64,000 nt of DNA from Sphaerolaimus hirsutus (GCA_964036195.1 OZ038460.1:3847504-3911503); one strand, 5' to 3'. Counted from the first letter of the stretch, positions 8,301-18,211 are shown. Notes: generated from the sequence alone by a model not told the origin. Program-made: numbers and translations.

Positions 8301-10510
8301 CCTGCAAAATGGCAAACGTACGTTTGCCATTTTCCAGGGCATTTTAGAAGACCTTTGACACTTTGCTTGACACTTGACACTTGTCATTTTCCAGGGTCCG
8401 AAAATGGCACCTGGTGAGCAGTCTGGCCGCGTGCAGGGGCTTCTTGGTGGCCACGTAGCGCTCGACGCACACGGCCAGCTGGGTCTGGATGGACGCGTAC
8501 AGGCACACCATGCCCGCGTAGCGGGACGCGGGGCACACCCACGTGGGCCAGAATGTCCACCAGGGACCCCTGCGGGAAGGGGGTTTATGGGGTTGGTTTT
8601 TCGAGGAGCCGATTTCGGGACTTTAAAAAAACTTTTTTTCTTTTTGAATTGCAGGTAACTACCGTATTTACTCCAGGGGGTTTATTTTTCCAGAGTGCAT
8701 ATTTTGTAGGGGGGGGGAGTTAATCGAGGGAGGAGTATTTCGAGAGGTTATTATTTCGCCAGAATTTACCGGAACTACCAGTACTTTTTTGTTGTTTATA
8801 ACGTACGCAGACCTGCGTTTAACCCCCCTCAAATCAAAGTCCGTAACTCAATCATTGTCTTTATCGTGTGTTCTGATTAAGCCGGAGTTACAGCAGAACG
8901 ATATATGGAAGGTGATACGACAACCAAAACGTCTTCATGCAATGACCGTCGACAAATTGATTTTAGGGCATCACCGTGAAATTGATTTGTCGGCGGACCA
9001 TTTTTCATCGAACGTTTTTCTTTCAAATCAGAATTTAACATCTCCCATACGAAATTCGAGTATTGAACATTTATTTTCGATAAAAAACTTGAAAACATGA
9101 AAATAATGGATTTATCGGTGACGTTTTATTTGTCATATCACCTTCTATCAAGGACGTAGCCGGGGGGGGGGGCGGGGGGGGCGGCCGCCCCCCCCCCTTC
9201 CCGGGCCAGACTAAAAATGTGCCAGAAATGGCACTTCCGGAGGATGGTTTTGCCACAATTTGAAAAAATTTTGCGCGCGAGCGCGCATTTTTCTCTCGCC
9301 CAACATATATTTTTGTCTGACCGGTCTCCGCGGCCGAAACGCCAGTGAAAAACCTAAATTCCTGTTCATGTCGCTGTATATTCCTGTAAGATACATACAT
9401 ATACAGCTGTTTTGGCGCCAATACCGACGCCAGTGGCGCCATGGCGTCGCGCCTACGAATGGCGCCAGCGCCATGGCGCCATTCCGTTACTACCGGAGCA
9501 AAATTTGAGGGGGGGGGGCGCCGCCCCCCCCCGTTCGCCGGGCTCCGTATACAATCCGCCCCCCCCGCTCAAAAATCCTGGCTACGTCCCTGCCTTCTAT
9601 TTATCGTTATGCTGTAACTCCGGCTTTACACAGATCACAAACTGCAGTTTTTGACAATTGCACTCTCCTTCACTCATTTTGGGTGGGGCTATTTGAGGGG
9701 GTATATTGCTTCAGCGTGCTTATATCGAGGGGGTTATTTCGAGGGTGTATTTCGAGGAAATACGATATGCATTGAGTCACCGTTTTTCTCATTTCTTTCA
9801 TGTTCACTTCTTCCCTTCGTACTCATCTCTCAAAACAACGAAACAACTACCTAGTTCAATCAATCTCCCCTACCTATTCGCCAGTGTTTGCGTCCAATCG
9901 GGCACCGCCACCAACACGTTGCCCAAATCGGCCAGCGCCAGGTACGCCAACAAGCTGTTCATGATGCCGCGCCGCATCCTCGCAGATGGGAACACCGCCA
10001 GCACTACGAACGCGTTGCCCTGGGGGCAGTCCCGGACACTGTAAATGCCCTGTAAAATGTCAAATGTCATGCAAAGTGTCAAAGGTCGTGTAAAATGCCC
10101 GGTAAAATAGCAACCGTACGTTTGCCATTTTACCGGGCATTTTACATGACCTTTGACACATTGCATGACATTTGACATTTTGCAGTGCATTTTACAGGGT
10201 CTGGGAATGACACCAGTGTCCCAACCACGGCTAGACAGGTGAAGATGGGCCAGAATATGGCAGCCTGCCAAGCGGACAGCTCGCGCCCCGGCGCCACGTT
10301 CGGCAAGCTCGGCAGCGAGCTGTCCGACGTTGATGAGATGTCCGTGAGTCCGCCGGCGCTGGTCGTCATAGAGGAAAATAAATCTAGGGGATTTTCTGAT
10401 GTGTTTAGAAAGGTTTCCCGCACCATGGCGTCCAGTGGGTCGTTAGTCATCGTAGTCATTTTGGCGCTTCTGTGTGAAATTGCCTGTGAATCTTTTGGTT
10501 TAAATTTCAT
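5047..10510 (-). CDS. Rhodopsin-family (class A) neuropeptide-type GPCR, complete, 11 exons, 601 aa
   Basis: A seven-helix cell-surface receptor that should couple a ligand, probably a peptide, to G proteins. Exons on the minus strand: 10510-10214, 10019-9874, 8569-8411, 8232-8125, 7775-7615, 7366-7226, 6872-6746, 6175-6014, 5817-5710, 5608-5538, 5372-5047. Phases agree at every junction and sum to 602 codons with the TGA stop. Landmarks: N-glycosylation site N36; TM1 about 80-107 with N101 (GN pair); D130 in TM2; C160 and E-R-Y 184-186 in TM3, exactly 25 residues from Cys to Arg; W212 in TM4; C240 in loop 2; P262 and Y270 in TM5; P359 in TM6 with CYSP instead of CWxP; NPVVY 396-400 in TM7. 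The tail has an 11-Asn run and ends T-N-L, a possible class I PDZ ligand. The GRALW after TM5 recalls ghrelin/neuromedin-type receptors; the ligand is unknown. Exons 9-10 (tail) are least certain, including the GTCCCAG donor. Confidence 0.9.
5373..5537 (-). mobile_element. Introner: GPCR intron 10 made of family A element in the opposite orientation
   Basis: The intron is 165 bp (phase 1) before the last exon. The element lies reversed relative to introns 1, 3 and 8: the GGGGGCA|GTCCCAGACC end is upstream and GGATATGCACCAG is at the acceptor. The acceptor gives an in-frame join to the long C-tail exon. The donor GTCCCAG is weak and is chosen because it alone keeps phase with exon 10. AGATC flanks both ends and may be a target duplication. 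Confidence 0.65.
5818..6013 (-). mobile_element. Introner: GPCR intron 8 made of family A element
   Basis: The intron is 196 bp (phase 2) directly after the TM7/helix-8 exon. It starts GTGTCAATCCCGGACC. Its element end reads GGGACTGCCCCC, here followed by a short GGCTCAG that supplies the acceptor, where introns 1 and 3 use CCCCCAG directly. The arms carry the usual TGTCAAATGTCAAGC, AAAAGTCATGTAAAATG and GGCAAC words. Confidence 0.85.
6500..6605. repeat. Dispersed repeat (AAAATAGGCT...CATGTATATA) inside GPCR intron 7
   Basis: The stretch with ATAAATAAAATAGGCT, CCATGTATATA and AAAATAGCGAT is repeated with differences at about 10815-10915, outside the gene. Its nature is unknown. Confidence 0.45.
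7367..7614 (-). mobile_element. Introner: GPCR intron 5 made of a second, related fold-back family
   Basis: The intron is 248 bp (phase 1) between the TM5 exon and the intracellular-loop-3 exon. It starts GTGCCAATTCCACAAG and ends CTTGTGGAACTTGCCCAG, an inverted repeat. Its interior is iterated CAAGTGACAAG and TTGTCACTT words, unlike family A. The ends resemble the GTGCCAGTTCCGC ends of family B (42513, 50102), so the splice signals are again supplied by the inverted termini. Confidence 0.8.
7865..8060. repeat. AGTACT/AAATAC word repeat inside GPCR intron 4
   Basis: Iterated GTACTTG, GAGTACTG and AAATACATTTT words end in TAAATAACAACTG. The same words make up 53845-54325 (ending ACGTTTTAACAACT) and 58600-58650. 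No clean ends were found here. It lies inside intron 4 (7776-8124). Confidence 0.45.
8233..8410 (-). mobile_element. Introner: GPCR intron 3 made of family A element
   Basis: The intron is 178 bp (phase 2) between the TM3 exon and the TM4 exon. It starts GTGCCATTTTCGGACCC and ends GGGAGTGCCCCCAG. The arms share the TGTCAAA, AAAGTGTCAAAAG and GGCAAACGTACG words of the other copies, and the loop centre is ACGTACG. Splicing at the element termini joins codon 201 (ACC AG|G) in frame. The donor and acceptor lie at the element ends, not in flanking exon DNA. Confidence 0.9.
8660..9766. mobile_element. TACCGTATTT-ended MITE (family F), interrupted by a hAT-like MITE
   Basis: It begins TACCGTATTTACTCC and ends TTTCGAGGAAATACGATA, inverted copies. 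Near the ends are the family words GGGGGTTTATT, TATTTCGAGG and ATTATTTCGCCAG. The middle (9149-9592) is a separate insertion with its own target duplication. The bases TA next to both ends suit a Tc1/mariner-type TA target. Confidence 0.7.
9149..9592. mobile_element. hAT-like MITE with ...GGACGTAGCC / GGCTACGTCC... ends and 8-bp duplication CCTTCTAT
   Basis: It starts CAAGGACGTAGCC and ends GGCTACGTCCCTG. CCTTCTAT occurs immediately before (9141-9148) and after (9593-9600). The interior holds long C and G runs at both ends and a short GCGCC array (9412-9483). A sister copy with the same ends lies at 34232-34694. Confidence 0.85.
10020..10213 (-). mobile_element. Introner: GPCR intron 1 made of family A element
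   Basis: The intron is 194 bp. It starts GTGTCATTCCCAGACC and ends GGGACTGCCCCCAG on the coding strand, and lies between L99 and G100 in the middle of TM1 (phase 0). The whole intron is a fold-back: the left arm words TGTCAAATGTCATGC, GTGTCAAAGGTCATG and GTAAAATG reappear inverted in the right arm around a centre containing ACGTACG. Removing it precisely restores the conserved GN motif, so it must be spliced. The same family forms introns 3, 8 and 10. Confidence 0.9.
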
Positions 10511-11931
10511 GTAATGTCGGCGGACATTTCACCCTACAAAATCGGAGAGTTAGAATTCGCTCGTGAATAGAGCGAACAACGAAACTTGTGTCCCACGCGG
10601 ACGCTAGAAATTGAAAAAGAAAATCATATTAAAAGAAAAATGGACGTTTCGCTGCGTCCGCGCGTGCCACGCCCTAGTTATCTACATTTTCAACATTGCT
10701 CGTAAAGAATTTGACCGTTCAAACTACCGTTTTACCGTTCAAACTACCGTTTTTGTTTTTATTTTATTTTTCATTCGTTGGCTCCGTTCCAACAAACGAG
10801 AACTTGGCAGCCAGCCAAAATTTCGAAATCCGCTATTAATATGAATAAAATAGGCTCACAATAGCTATATAACCATGTATATAAACAAAAATAGCGATTA
10901 TGAAGGTGGAAATTGGCAAAGCGACGCAAATTTTAACGATTTTTAGCTAACTTTCAGTTTTCACTCTCATTTGTATAATACGCAACTGGTAACTGGGATA
11001 AGAGCCAAGTTTTCATACGTGACCCGATCTATTCCAATCGTTAAAATATTGCGTCACAACTCACAATACCTAATGCCGTCATGCACTCTCCACTGGAGAG
11101 ATTGACGCAAATGTTTGTAGGGCGATACGTCTGCCGACTTTAATGGAGATTTCGTTCAAAGTGCAAAAAAAGTTGAGCCACCGCATTAATTTGCGACGTT
11201 TGAGAGGGAAGTAGGTATACAACAGCGCTTTCACTGTCAGTGCCAAGTAACGATGGCAAACCCTCTGAAAATATGTCTTTTAATTTTTAAGGGTTTTTTT
11301 CTAAAATGACTTTTCAAATTTCGAACTTTTCCAAAAAATATTTTTTGAATTTTCAAAATTAATTTTCGAATTTTTGTTTGCCAGCGTTAGTGCCAAATGC
11401 ATTTCGTGTTTACTCAATTTACAGGTGCTTTTGAATAAAAAATCTACCTAATACTTTTTAGATTGGCTACATGGTGCCACGAATGGATATGACATATCCG
11501 TCCAAATTGCAAGGTTATGTTTAATCAAATTTTTCCTCGCATCGGTGAATATTTCATTCAGCCTATCTTGCCTCCTGCGCATGCTAGTTTACGGCCAAAA
11601 TTTCAGAAAATTAATTTGTTTAAAACGCATTTGAGCTTACAAGGATAACGAATTTTCGATCTCCGTCAACTGTAGTTGGCGGACTCACATCCTAAACCCA
11701 GAGCGCTCAAAGCTGATTTATAAGTTTCCGAAGTTTCCGCTGTAAACTAGTGCAGTGTGTAGGTATATTGGGTGTAGCACCTTTAATCAAAAAAATTTTT
11801 AAACAACGAGATCAGCTGTCTATGTCAACCAGAAATAGTAAACAGCTATTATACAAACTCTAATTCTAATTTGACAAATTCTAGGTGGTTTTAATATTCT
11901 GTCGATAAATGTCAGACATTTTTTCGGACAT
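10511..11931. other. Receptor 5' flank, mostly unannotated
   Basis: On the minus strand this is upstream of the receptor start and should contain its promoter and any 5' UTR exon, none of which I can place. It holds the second copy of the 6500-6605 repeat and one small hAT-like MITE (11248-11389). A direct repeat of about 19 bases around 10711-10750 (ACCGTTCAAACTACCG) is a local duplication. Confidence 0.4.
11248..11389. mobile_element. hAT-like MITE, AACGATGGC family, 8-bp duplication GTGCCAAG/GTGCCAAA
   Basis: It begins TAACGATGGCAAAC and ends GTTTGCCAGCGTTA. The flanking octamers at 11240-11247 and 11390-11397 differ at one base. The interior is TTTTCAAATTTCGAA-type words. Larger relatives are at 44923-46104 and 46706-47863. 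Confidence 0.75.
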
Positions 11932-11945
11932 CTTCGAGGCAGGGC

Positions 11946-13619
11946 TAGTGATGGAATGGCGCCATGGCGCTGGCGCCATTTGAGGGCGCCAAAGGGCGCC
12001 GCGCCATGGCGCCATTGGCGCTTGGCGCCCTTTTTCTGTGGCGCCCTTGGCGCCTGGCGCCCACATTCTGAAAGGCGCCATGGCGCCCTTGGCGCTTGGC
12101 GCCCTTTTTCCGTGGCGCCCTGCTTTAGAAGGGCGCCAAAAAGGCGCCAGCAAGGTTTCACGGTGAGTGCTGTGTAAACGAAAAAAAAGAAAACCGCATC
12201 CGTGGATGATCTAAATTCGCCAGAAAAATGGACTGAGTGGTGTGAGTGGGTGGAACTCTTTCGTCCATAACGGTTCATCAGATCTGTCTGACGGATCAGA
12301 AGACAAGAATGATGGACCGTCTAACTTGCAAAATCATAAATAAATGGATTTAAATCGTTGCAATTAGGAAACATTGTTTGGAAAGTTCTATTTGTAATGA
12401 ATGGATTGTTGTCAAATGACAATTTCCATTACGTTTGAATTCGTCATGTGGATTTTATTCAAAAATTTTTTGTTCCTATCCTTGTTTTTGTCATTATATC
12501 CTGGAGAACGCGAATTAAGATCTGAATGCGCATATAATGGTGCTGGAGAAACATTTTTAGCACACGCATGGTGTTGTAGGCACTTTTTTATCCTGGCGCC
12601 CTTGGCGCCTGGCGCCCTATTTTCCAAATGGCGCCATGGCTAGGGTGGCAGACGGTACGGCCTTGCGGTAAACCGTACGGTACGGTAAATTTTCCATTGT
12701 GCGGTAAACGGTACGGTACGGTAAATCTTCAATTTTGCGGTAAACGGTACGGTACGGTAAATCCCAAAAGTGCGGTACGCGGTACGGTACGGTACGGTAA
12801 ATTTTCGATTGTCAGAAATGTATAAACTACGGACTACAGACAATTTTTACTTCATTAATTGACACCAAATTCAATTACACAATTTGATAATGGACTTTAG
12901 AACACAATAACAATAGGATGACAGAAAATAAAATTACCTGCAATGCAGGGGCTCAATATATAGGAATTTTCAAGGTGTAGAAGGATAAAAATGGAGAAAA
13001 ATTGCTTAAAGTGGGTGAAAAATTGCTAAAAGTAGGTGAAGAATAGTTGAAAATAGGTATATCAGTAACTATAGCACAAAAATAGCTGAAAATAGGCAAT
13101 AAGGCATGAATGCAATTTCAGTGACACCCCATCCCCCATGCGAAATTTAGAAATTTGCGCGCTTGCGCGCAAAAAATTGCAGAATACAACATTAATTGTC
13201 ATGAATAAATTCAACAATTTGAGGTCAATCCGAGTAAAATTTACCGCAATTTTTGCGGTAAATGAGTGCGGTACGCGGTACGGTACGGTAAATTTTGGAA
13301 AATGCGGTACGCGGTACGGTACAGTAAATTTCTAAAAGTGCGGTAAACGGTACGGTACGGTACGGTAAATTTTCCAAAATAGCGGTACGGTACGGTACGG
13401 TAAATTCTGCCACCCTAGCCATGGCGCCCTTGGCGCTTGGCGCCCTCTTTCCGTGGCGCCCCTGGCGCCTGGCGCCCACTTTCTCAATGGCGCCATGGCG
13501 CCCTTGGCGCCTGGCGCCCTTTTTCTGTGATGCCCCTGGCGCTTGGCGCCCACTTTCCGAATGGCGCCATGGCGCCCTTGGCGCCTGGCGCCATTTTTTC
13601 TGGCGCTTTTCCATCACTA
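11946..13619. mobile_element. GCGCC-word hAT-like element (family E), 8-bp duplication GGCAGGGC
   Basis: It starts TAGTGATGGAATGGCGCC and ends GGCGCTTTTCCATCACTA, flanked by exact GGCAGGGC copies (11938-11945, 13620-13627). GCGCC arrays occupy 11955-12145, 12595-12640 and 13418-13612. About 12150-12590 is non-repetitive carried DNA without a recognisable gene. A second hAT-like element is nested at 12641-13417. Confidence 0.85.
12641..13417. mobile_element. hAT-like MITE with CGGTACGG arrays, 8-bp duplication GCCATGGC
   Basis: It starts TAGGGTGGCAGA and ends TCTGCCACCCTA, flanked by GCCATGGC on both sides (12633-12640, 13418-13425). Next to each end is a tandem array of GCGGTAAACGGTACGGTACG-like units, in the same orientation in both arms. 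The middle (12840-13240) is AT-rich without a gene. Confidence 0.85.
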
Positions 13620-13974
13620 GGCAGGGCTGGTTTAAAAAAAATTATTTGTATACAAATTGTATTTTATTTTAATTTTATTCTTGTTTCATTTTTTTTAATT
13701 TTATTCCCAAAAGTCGTTAATAAAATAAAATAACACCAGTTTACACAAAATTTACAGAAATTTTACAAAAATTTTACAAAAAATCGGAATCATACATGCA
13801 CAACCAGAAAAATGTTATCATTATACCTTTACATGAAAAACAAATGTGACAAATTTTTCCATTACTTTACAAAAGCTTCATGCAGTAGGTATTGTTAGCT
13901 AGCTGCAAGTGTAAACTTTACAATGATTGATAGCAATGGTTTCCATTTCCAGGATAAGAACTAAATACTGGAGT

Positions 13975-14402
13975 GTGCTGGGTGCATTTGTAAAATGTCA
14001 TGCAAAATGTCAAGTGTCATGTCAAATGTCAAGTAAAGTGGCAATAGTCATAAGAAATGTCAAGTAAAGTGGCAATTGTCATGACAAATGTCATGCAAAG
14101 TGTAAATTGTGTATCCAAATCTTATGTTTTTGTATCTAAAGCTTATGTTTTGTATTCAAATCTTATTTTTTGTATCCAAATGTTCACATAAGATTTGGAT
14201 TATAAAACAACAAGAATTGGATACAGAACATAATATTTAAACACAAAACATAAGATTTGGATAAAATTTGCTTGACAATTGACACTTCAGTTGATATTTG
14301 TCATGAAAATTGACAATTTACTTTACATTCGCCATGACAATTGACACTTTGCATGACATTTTATATGACATTTGACACTTTACATAGCTTGGGACTGCCC
14401 CC
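13975..14402. mobile_element. Large divergent family A fold-back element
   Basis: TGTCATGCAAAATGTCAAG words on the left and TGACATTTGACACTTT words on the right are inverted copies, ending GGGACTGCCCCCTG. The centre has a different word, ATCCAAATCTTATGTTTTTG, in both orientations, also present in the copy at 62732-63103. It lies within the family D element and here is not part of any visible gene. Confidence 0.65.
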
Positions 14403-14760
14403 TGTTCCGCGAATAAACCGCAGAAGCTCAAGCAACAAAGTAAAAAAAAATTTTTACAAAAAATATGCATTTTTATACAATTTTACAAAAATATGAATTT
14501 TTATACAATTTTACAATAATTTTACAAAAATTCGAATTTTTATACAATTTTTATTTTTATTTTGAAAATCTCCATTTTATTTTATTCTTAAATTTTCCAT
14601 TTTATTTTTATTTTTTTCCTGAGATTTTGCCAACCCTGCTTCCAGGGGTCACGATTTGAAACTTTACTTGTCGCTGAGGGAACATGGGTATGAATGAGAG
14701 TTTATCGCACTTGTGAATAACATGATGCTGGATCAGTTGCGGGAAATAACTTATTGACAA

Positions 14761-15030
14761 TAGGGTTCAAACGGGATCCCGATCCCGAATTCCGAAAAAC
14801 TTCGGTATTTTCCAATCCCAATTCCGGAACCGCAATCCCGATCCCGAAATTTCAAAATTCCAATCCCGATCCCGAAATTTTCACGATCCCGATCCCGAAA
14901 ATTCAAAAAGCCATTCCCGATCCCGAAAAAATAAATAAATCCCGATCGCGTGAATCCAATACTGATCCCGATCCAAAAAATTCAAAAAGGCAATCCCGAT
15001 CCCGAAAAAAAAGTATCCGTTTGAACGCTA
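14761..15030. mobile_element. hAT-like MITE with CCCGATCCCGAAA array, 8-bp duplication ATTGACAA
   Basis: It starts TAGGGTTCAAACGGGAT and ends ATCCGTTTGAACGCTA. ATTGACAA flanks it exactly (14753-14760, 15031-15038). The interior is a tandem array of ATCCCGATCCCGAAAATTC-like units. A longer, decayed relative lies at about 48650-49098. Confidence 0.85.
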
Positions 15031-15377
15031 ATTGACAATCAAAGGAAACACACCCCTACTACCCGCAAAACAATTTTTAATTAACTTGTGTTCGAACATG
15101 ACAGAATGTGACATTTCCAATCACATTTTAGATTGATGGGACAGTGCCGGTTGATTGCATCTAGCAGCCCTCCCAAAGATGACTGTTTTCAGGAAACAAG
15201 AAAACACGCGTGAATGCCTACTATTGTCAAGTGAAGCGTGCCGACAAAAACAAGTAAACAAAGTAAATTACACATTCGCAAAAACACTTGAAAAAGGAAA
15301 GGACCAAAGTGGAAATCTTTAAACGTGTTATAAGCACAATTAAATTAACACTTAACGGCGCTAAATTAACACGCTGG

Positions 15378-15843
15378 TTTAGTGATGTAAAAGCGCCATG
15401 ATGCTGTTCTGGGTTGGCGCTAGGCTGTCAACTTCCATTTTTCCAAAGGCAAAATTTGTTTGTTTCCACTGCCGATTTCAAACCACCAAGTTCTACAACT
15501 TTTCCATTCTTCCACCTCATTTCCTATTTTTCCACCTTATTTTCCATTTTCTGGCAAATTTTCGATTTTCCAGCTCATTTTCCATTGTCTGGCTCAACTT
15601 TCTGTTTTCTGTTTCAGCCAAACTGGTAATCTGCATGCAGGTTTGACAATTACCTATGCAATTTTTTCAGCAGTTTCCACCAAAATCTCTGCAAATTATT
15701 CCATTTCAAGCAAACTTTCTGCAAGTTTTCTGTTTCTGGCGAACTTTATGCAAAGTTTTTCTGTTTCCAGATTTTTTTACAATTTTATTTTGTTTATGTG
15801 CAAATTTTGCTTTGCGTTTTCCGGAAAGGTGAAACGTCAACAG
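15378..15843. repeat. Partial family E end plus TTTTCCATTTTC word array
   Basis: TAGTGATGTAAAAGCGCC at 15378 is a family E left end without a right end. From about 15430 to 15790 the plus strand is a T-rich array of TTTTCCATTTTCTGGC-like units, the same words as the element at 50476-51982. No gene is visible. Confidence 0.5.
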
Positions 15844-16156
15844 CAGGGTTGGCAAAATCGCAGAAAAAAAAATAAAATGGAAAATTGAAGAATAAAATAA
15901 AATAAAATAAAGTGAAACATGAATAAAACAAAAATAAAATAAAATTTTTATACAATTTTACTACAATTTTGGTAAAAAGAATTTTACAAAAACCAATCCT
16001 GGTCACGAACTAACATAAAAAATAAAAATAAAATGGAAAATGAAAGAATAAAATTAAAAAAATGGAAAATTGAATGATTAAAATAATAATAAAATACAAT
16101 TTTTATACAATTTTACTACAATTTTAGTAAAAAGAATTTGTCTAAAACCAACCATG
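15844..16156. mobile_element. Family D hAT-like MITE, 8-bp duplication GTCAACAG/GTCAAGAG
   Basis: It begins CAGGGTTGGCAAAATC and ends AAACCAACCATG. The flanking octamers differ at one base. The interior is AAATAAAATGG and TACAATTTTACTAC words and appears internally duplicated. Confidence 0.75.
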
Positions 16157-16269
16157 GTCAAGAGAGAAAAGTTATGCAGATCATTTTTTGGTTTTTTGAA
16201 TATTTTTTAGACAATAATAATAATCATTTATTCGTTGTTGTTTTTAAGTTTAATTGCCACTTTCCACCT

Positions 16270-16400
16270 TTCTCTTGAGTAGTGACGAAAAAGCGCGCGG
16301 CGCTGGCGCTTCAAGCGCCGATCGAAAAAGTGTTGTGGCGCTTTTGGTGCTCGGTGTCATTTTACTCTGACGCCTCTGGCGTCTGGCGCTTAGGGTTAGA
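16270..16400. repeat. Decayed GCGCC word array
   Basis: Words such as GGCGCTTCAAGCGCC and TCTGGCGCTT occur without recognisable ends. Probably an old family E copy. Confidence 0.4.
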
Positions 16401-16540
16401 AAAGCTCGTGTAATTAATTTCACGAAAACATTTCACGTCATCATTTCACGTCGAATCGACGCTGAGCTCTAATTCCGGCCTAACGCAGGTAACTAAAAAC
16501 TCTTTGAGTTACCACTTTATTATTCTCTAGGCATCGGATA

Positions 16541-17356
16541 TACCGTATTTTCTCGAAATACCCCCCTTGAATTAACCCCCCCCCCCTCGAAATACCCCCA
16601 GGTGTTTTTGAGCTGGGAAAAAAATAACCCCCCCCCCCACGAAATACCCCCCGTCTGGAATGATGTACATCATGTATACAATGTACATGATGTACTTATT
16701 GCTGCTAGTTTGCATATATATTTACACTATATATACACCACATATTTACATACACAGTTTGTATTTATAGCGATGTTCGTTTATAGGTCCAATATATCCT
16801 ACCGTATTACCTCGAAATACCCCCATGGGGGTTTATTATTTCGCCAGCAAAATTTGAGGGGGGGTTAATTCGAGGGGGGGTTGTTTCGAGGGTTTTTTAT
16901 ATTATTTCGTCAGAAATTTTTGTGAAATTCATAGTAAAGAATACGCTTTTTCATACACAATAACGGGGAAAAACGTGAGAAAATAGGTCATATCTGGGCT
17001 ATAGGTGTACATCTGTACACAAATGAGCGTAACTGCAATGCAAATTAGTAGTAATAAAAACATCATGTACATTGCATACATGATGTTCATCATTCAGGAG
17101 GGGGGTATTTCAAGGGGGGGTTTATTATTTCCCCAGCCCATTTTGAGGTGGGGTTAATTCAAGGGGGGGGGATAATTCGAGGTAATACGTTATTTTGTCA
17201 TGTTGATTACCGGTTTTAGGTATGAAAAAGCGTGTTCCTTACTATGAAGTTCACGAAAATTTGACTGACGAAACAATACCCCCCTCGAAATACCCCCCTC
17301 AAAATTTCCAATCTAAAAAAATAAACCCCCTGGGGGTATTTCGAGGAAATACGGTA
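16541..17356. mobile_element. TACCGTATTT-ended MITEs (family F), at least two nested
   Basis: The outer ends are TACCGTATTTTCTCGAAA and TTTCGAGGAAATACGGTA. Inside are further ends at about 16799 and 17190, so one copy probably sits in another. The interior words are TCGAAATACCCCCC and its complement, with G or C runs of 6-9. A palindromic ACATCATGTATACAATGTACA stretch occurs in both orientations (16665, 17060). Confidence 0.65.
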
Positions 17357-17874
17357 TATTGTCGCCACATATAACGGAATTTGGTGCCCGACGTAAATAA
17401 TTAGTACGAGTCTACATGGAAATTAAAAAAACAACAATTGAAAATCATCACAAATTTGTAAAATTTGCACAAACATAAAAAATTGCGACAGCGTTGCGTA
17501 TGCTGGAGTATGCACACTTGGAATATCCACTTGAAGTGGGATGATCCCGTTATATGTATTTACTTTGTAGATGTTTTTTTTAAATATGTATTTTACCTTG
17601 TTGATTTGGCGCGACGACAAAATACCTGTGTCAATATTTTCACGATAACAAAATACTTAATATTTTAGATCTGTTTTATTCAATCCTAAGTCAGCTTCTA
17701 AAGTCACATTTTGTAGCTAACTCTCGATTTGCCGCAGCAATAAATATATCTATTTGCACCTGTTTCCGTTACGTTCAACTGCTTTTCAAAGGAGGAATGG
17801 ATTATAGCGGGTTGTATTTTAGGCAAAAAAATAAACTCAACACACATGAAACGCTACAATGTGGCCACGCAGAC

Positions 17875-18209
17875 TACCGTATTTGCTTGAATAATCCCCC
17901 TGGGGGATTATTATTTCGTCAGACATTTTTGAGGGGGAACTATTCGAGGGGGGGAATTATTCAAGGGGGGGGGGAATTATTATTTCGTCAAAATTTTCAA
18001 GCATGTTTCCGTCAACTCATTTCTCGAAACATGCCTTATAAACACAATGACGTGCCATTTTTGTTAAAATTAGGTAGAACAAATGAATAAAATCTTTAGA
18101 GGGGGGATTATTCGAGGGGGGAATTATTATTTACTCACTCGTCTTACAGGGGGGGATTATTCGAGAGGGGGAATTATTCAAGGGGGGAACTATTCAAGCA
18201 AATACGGTA
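17875..18209. mobile_element. TACCGTATTT-ended MITE with a variant interior word
   Basis: The left end is TACCGTATTTGCTTGAATAA and the right end TTCAAGCAAATACGGTA. The interior iterates TTGAATAATCCCCC where other family F copies iterate TCGAAATACCCCC. The same substitution runs through the whole element. Confidence 0.7.
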
Positions 18210-18211
18210 GT

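Larger units (their letters stand above)
8570..9873 (-). other. GPCR intron 2, filled by nested transposable elements
   Basis: The donor AATAG|GTAGGG and acceptor CCCGCAG|GGGTCC join the TM2 exon to the ECL1/TM3 exon at phase 2. Most of its 1304 bases are a TACCGTATTT-ended MITE (8660-9766) into which a hAT-like MITE (9149-9592) has inserted. The splice sites lie outside both elements, so this intron is older than its contents, unlike introns 1, 3, 5, 8 and 10. Confidence 0.85.
11940..14638. mobile_element. Family D hAT-like MITE split by later insertions
   Basis: Only CAGGGC of the left end remains before the family E element. The rest resumes at about 13620 with GGCTGGTTT and runs to TTTTGCCAACCCTG at 14638. 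The outer octamers CTTCGAGG (11932-11939) and CTTCCAGG (14639-14646) match at 7 of 8 bases, which ties the two halves together across 1.7 kb of inserted DNA. A GTGCCAG-superfamily element (13975-14402) is also inserted. Confidence 0.75.

Noticed and set aside
15460..15888. 142-codon frame rich in Phe, Ser and Ile
   Set aside because: It is the translation of TTTTCCATTTTC word arrays and the family D end; no domain.
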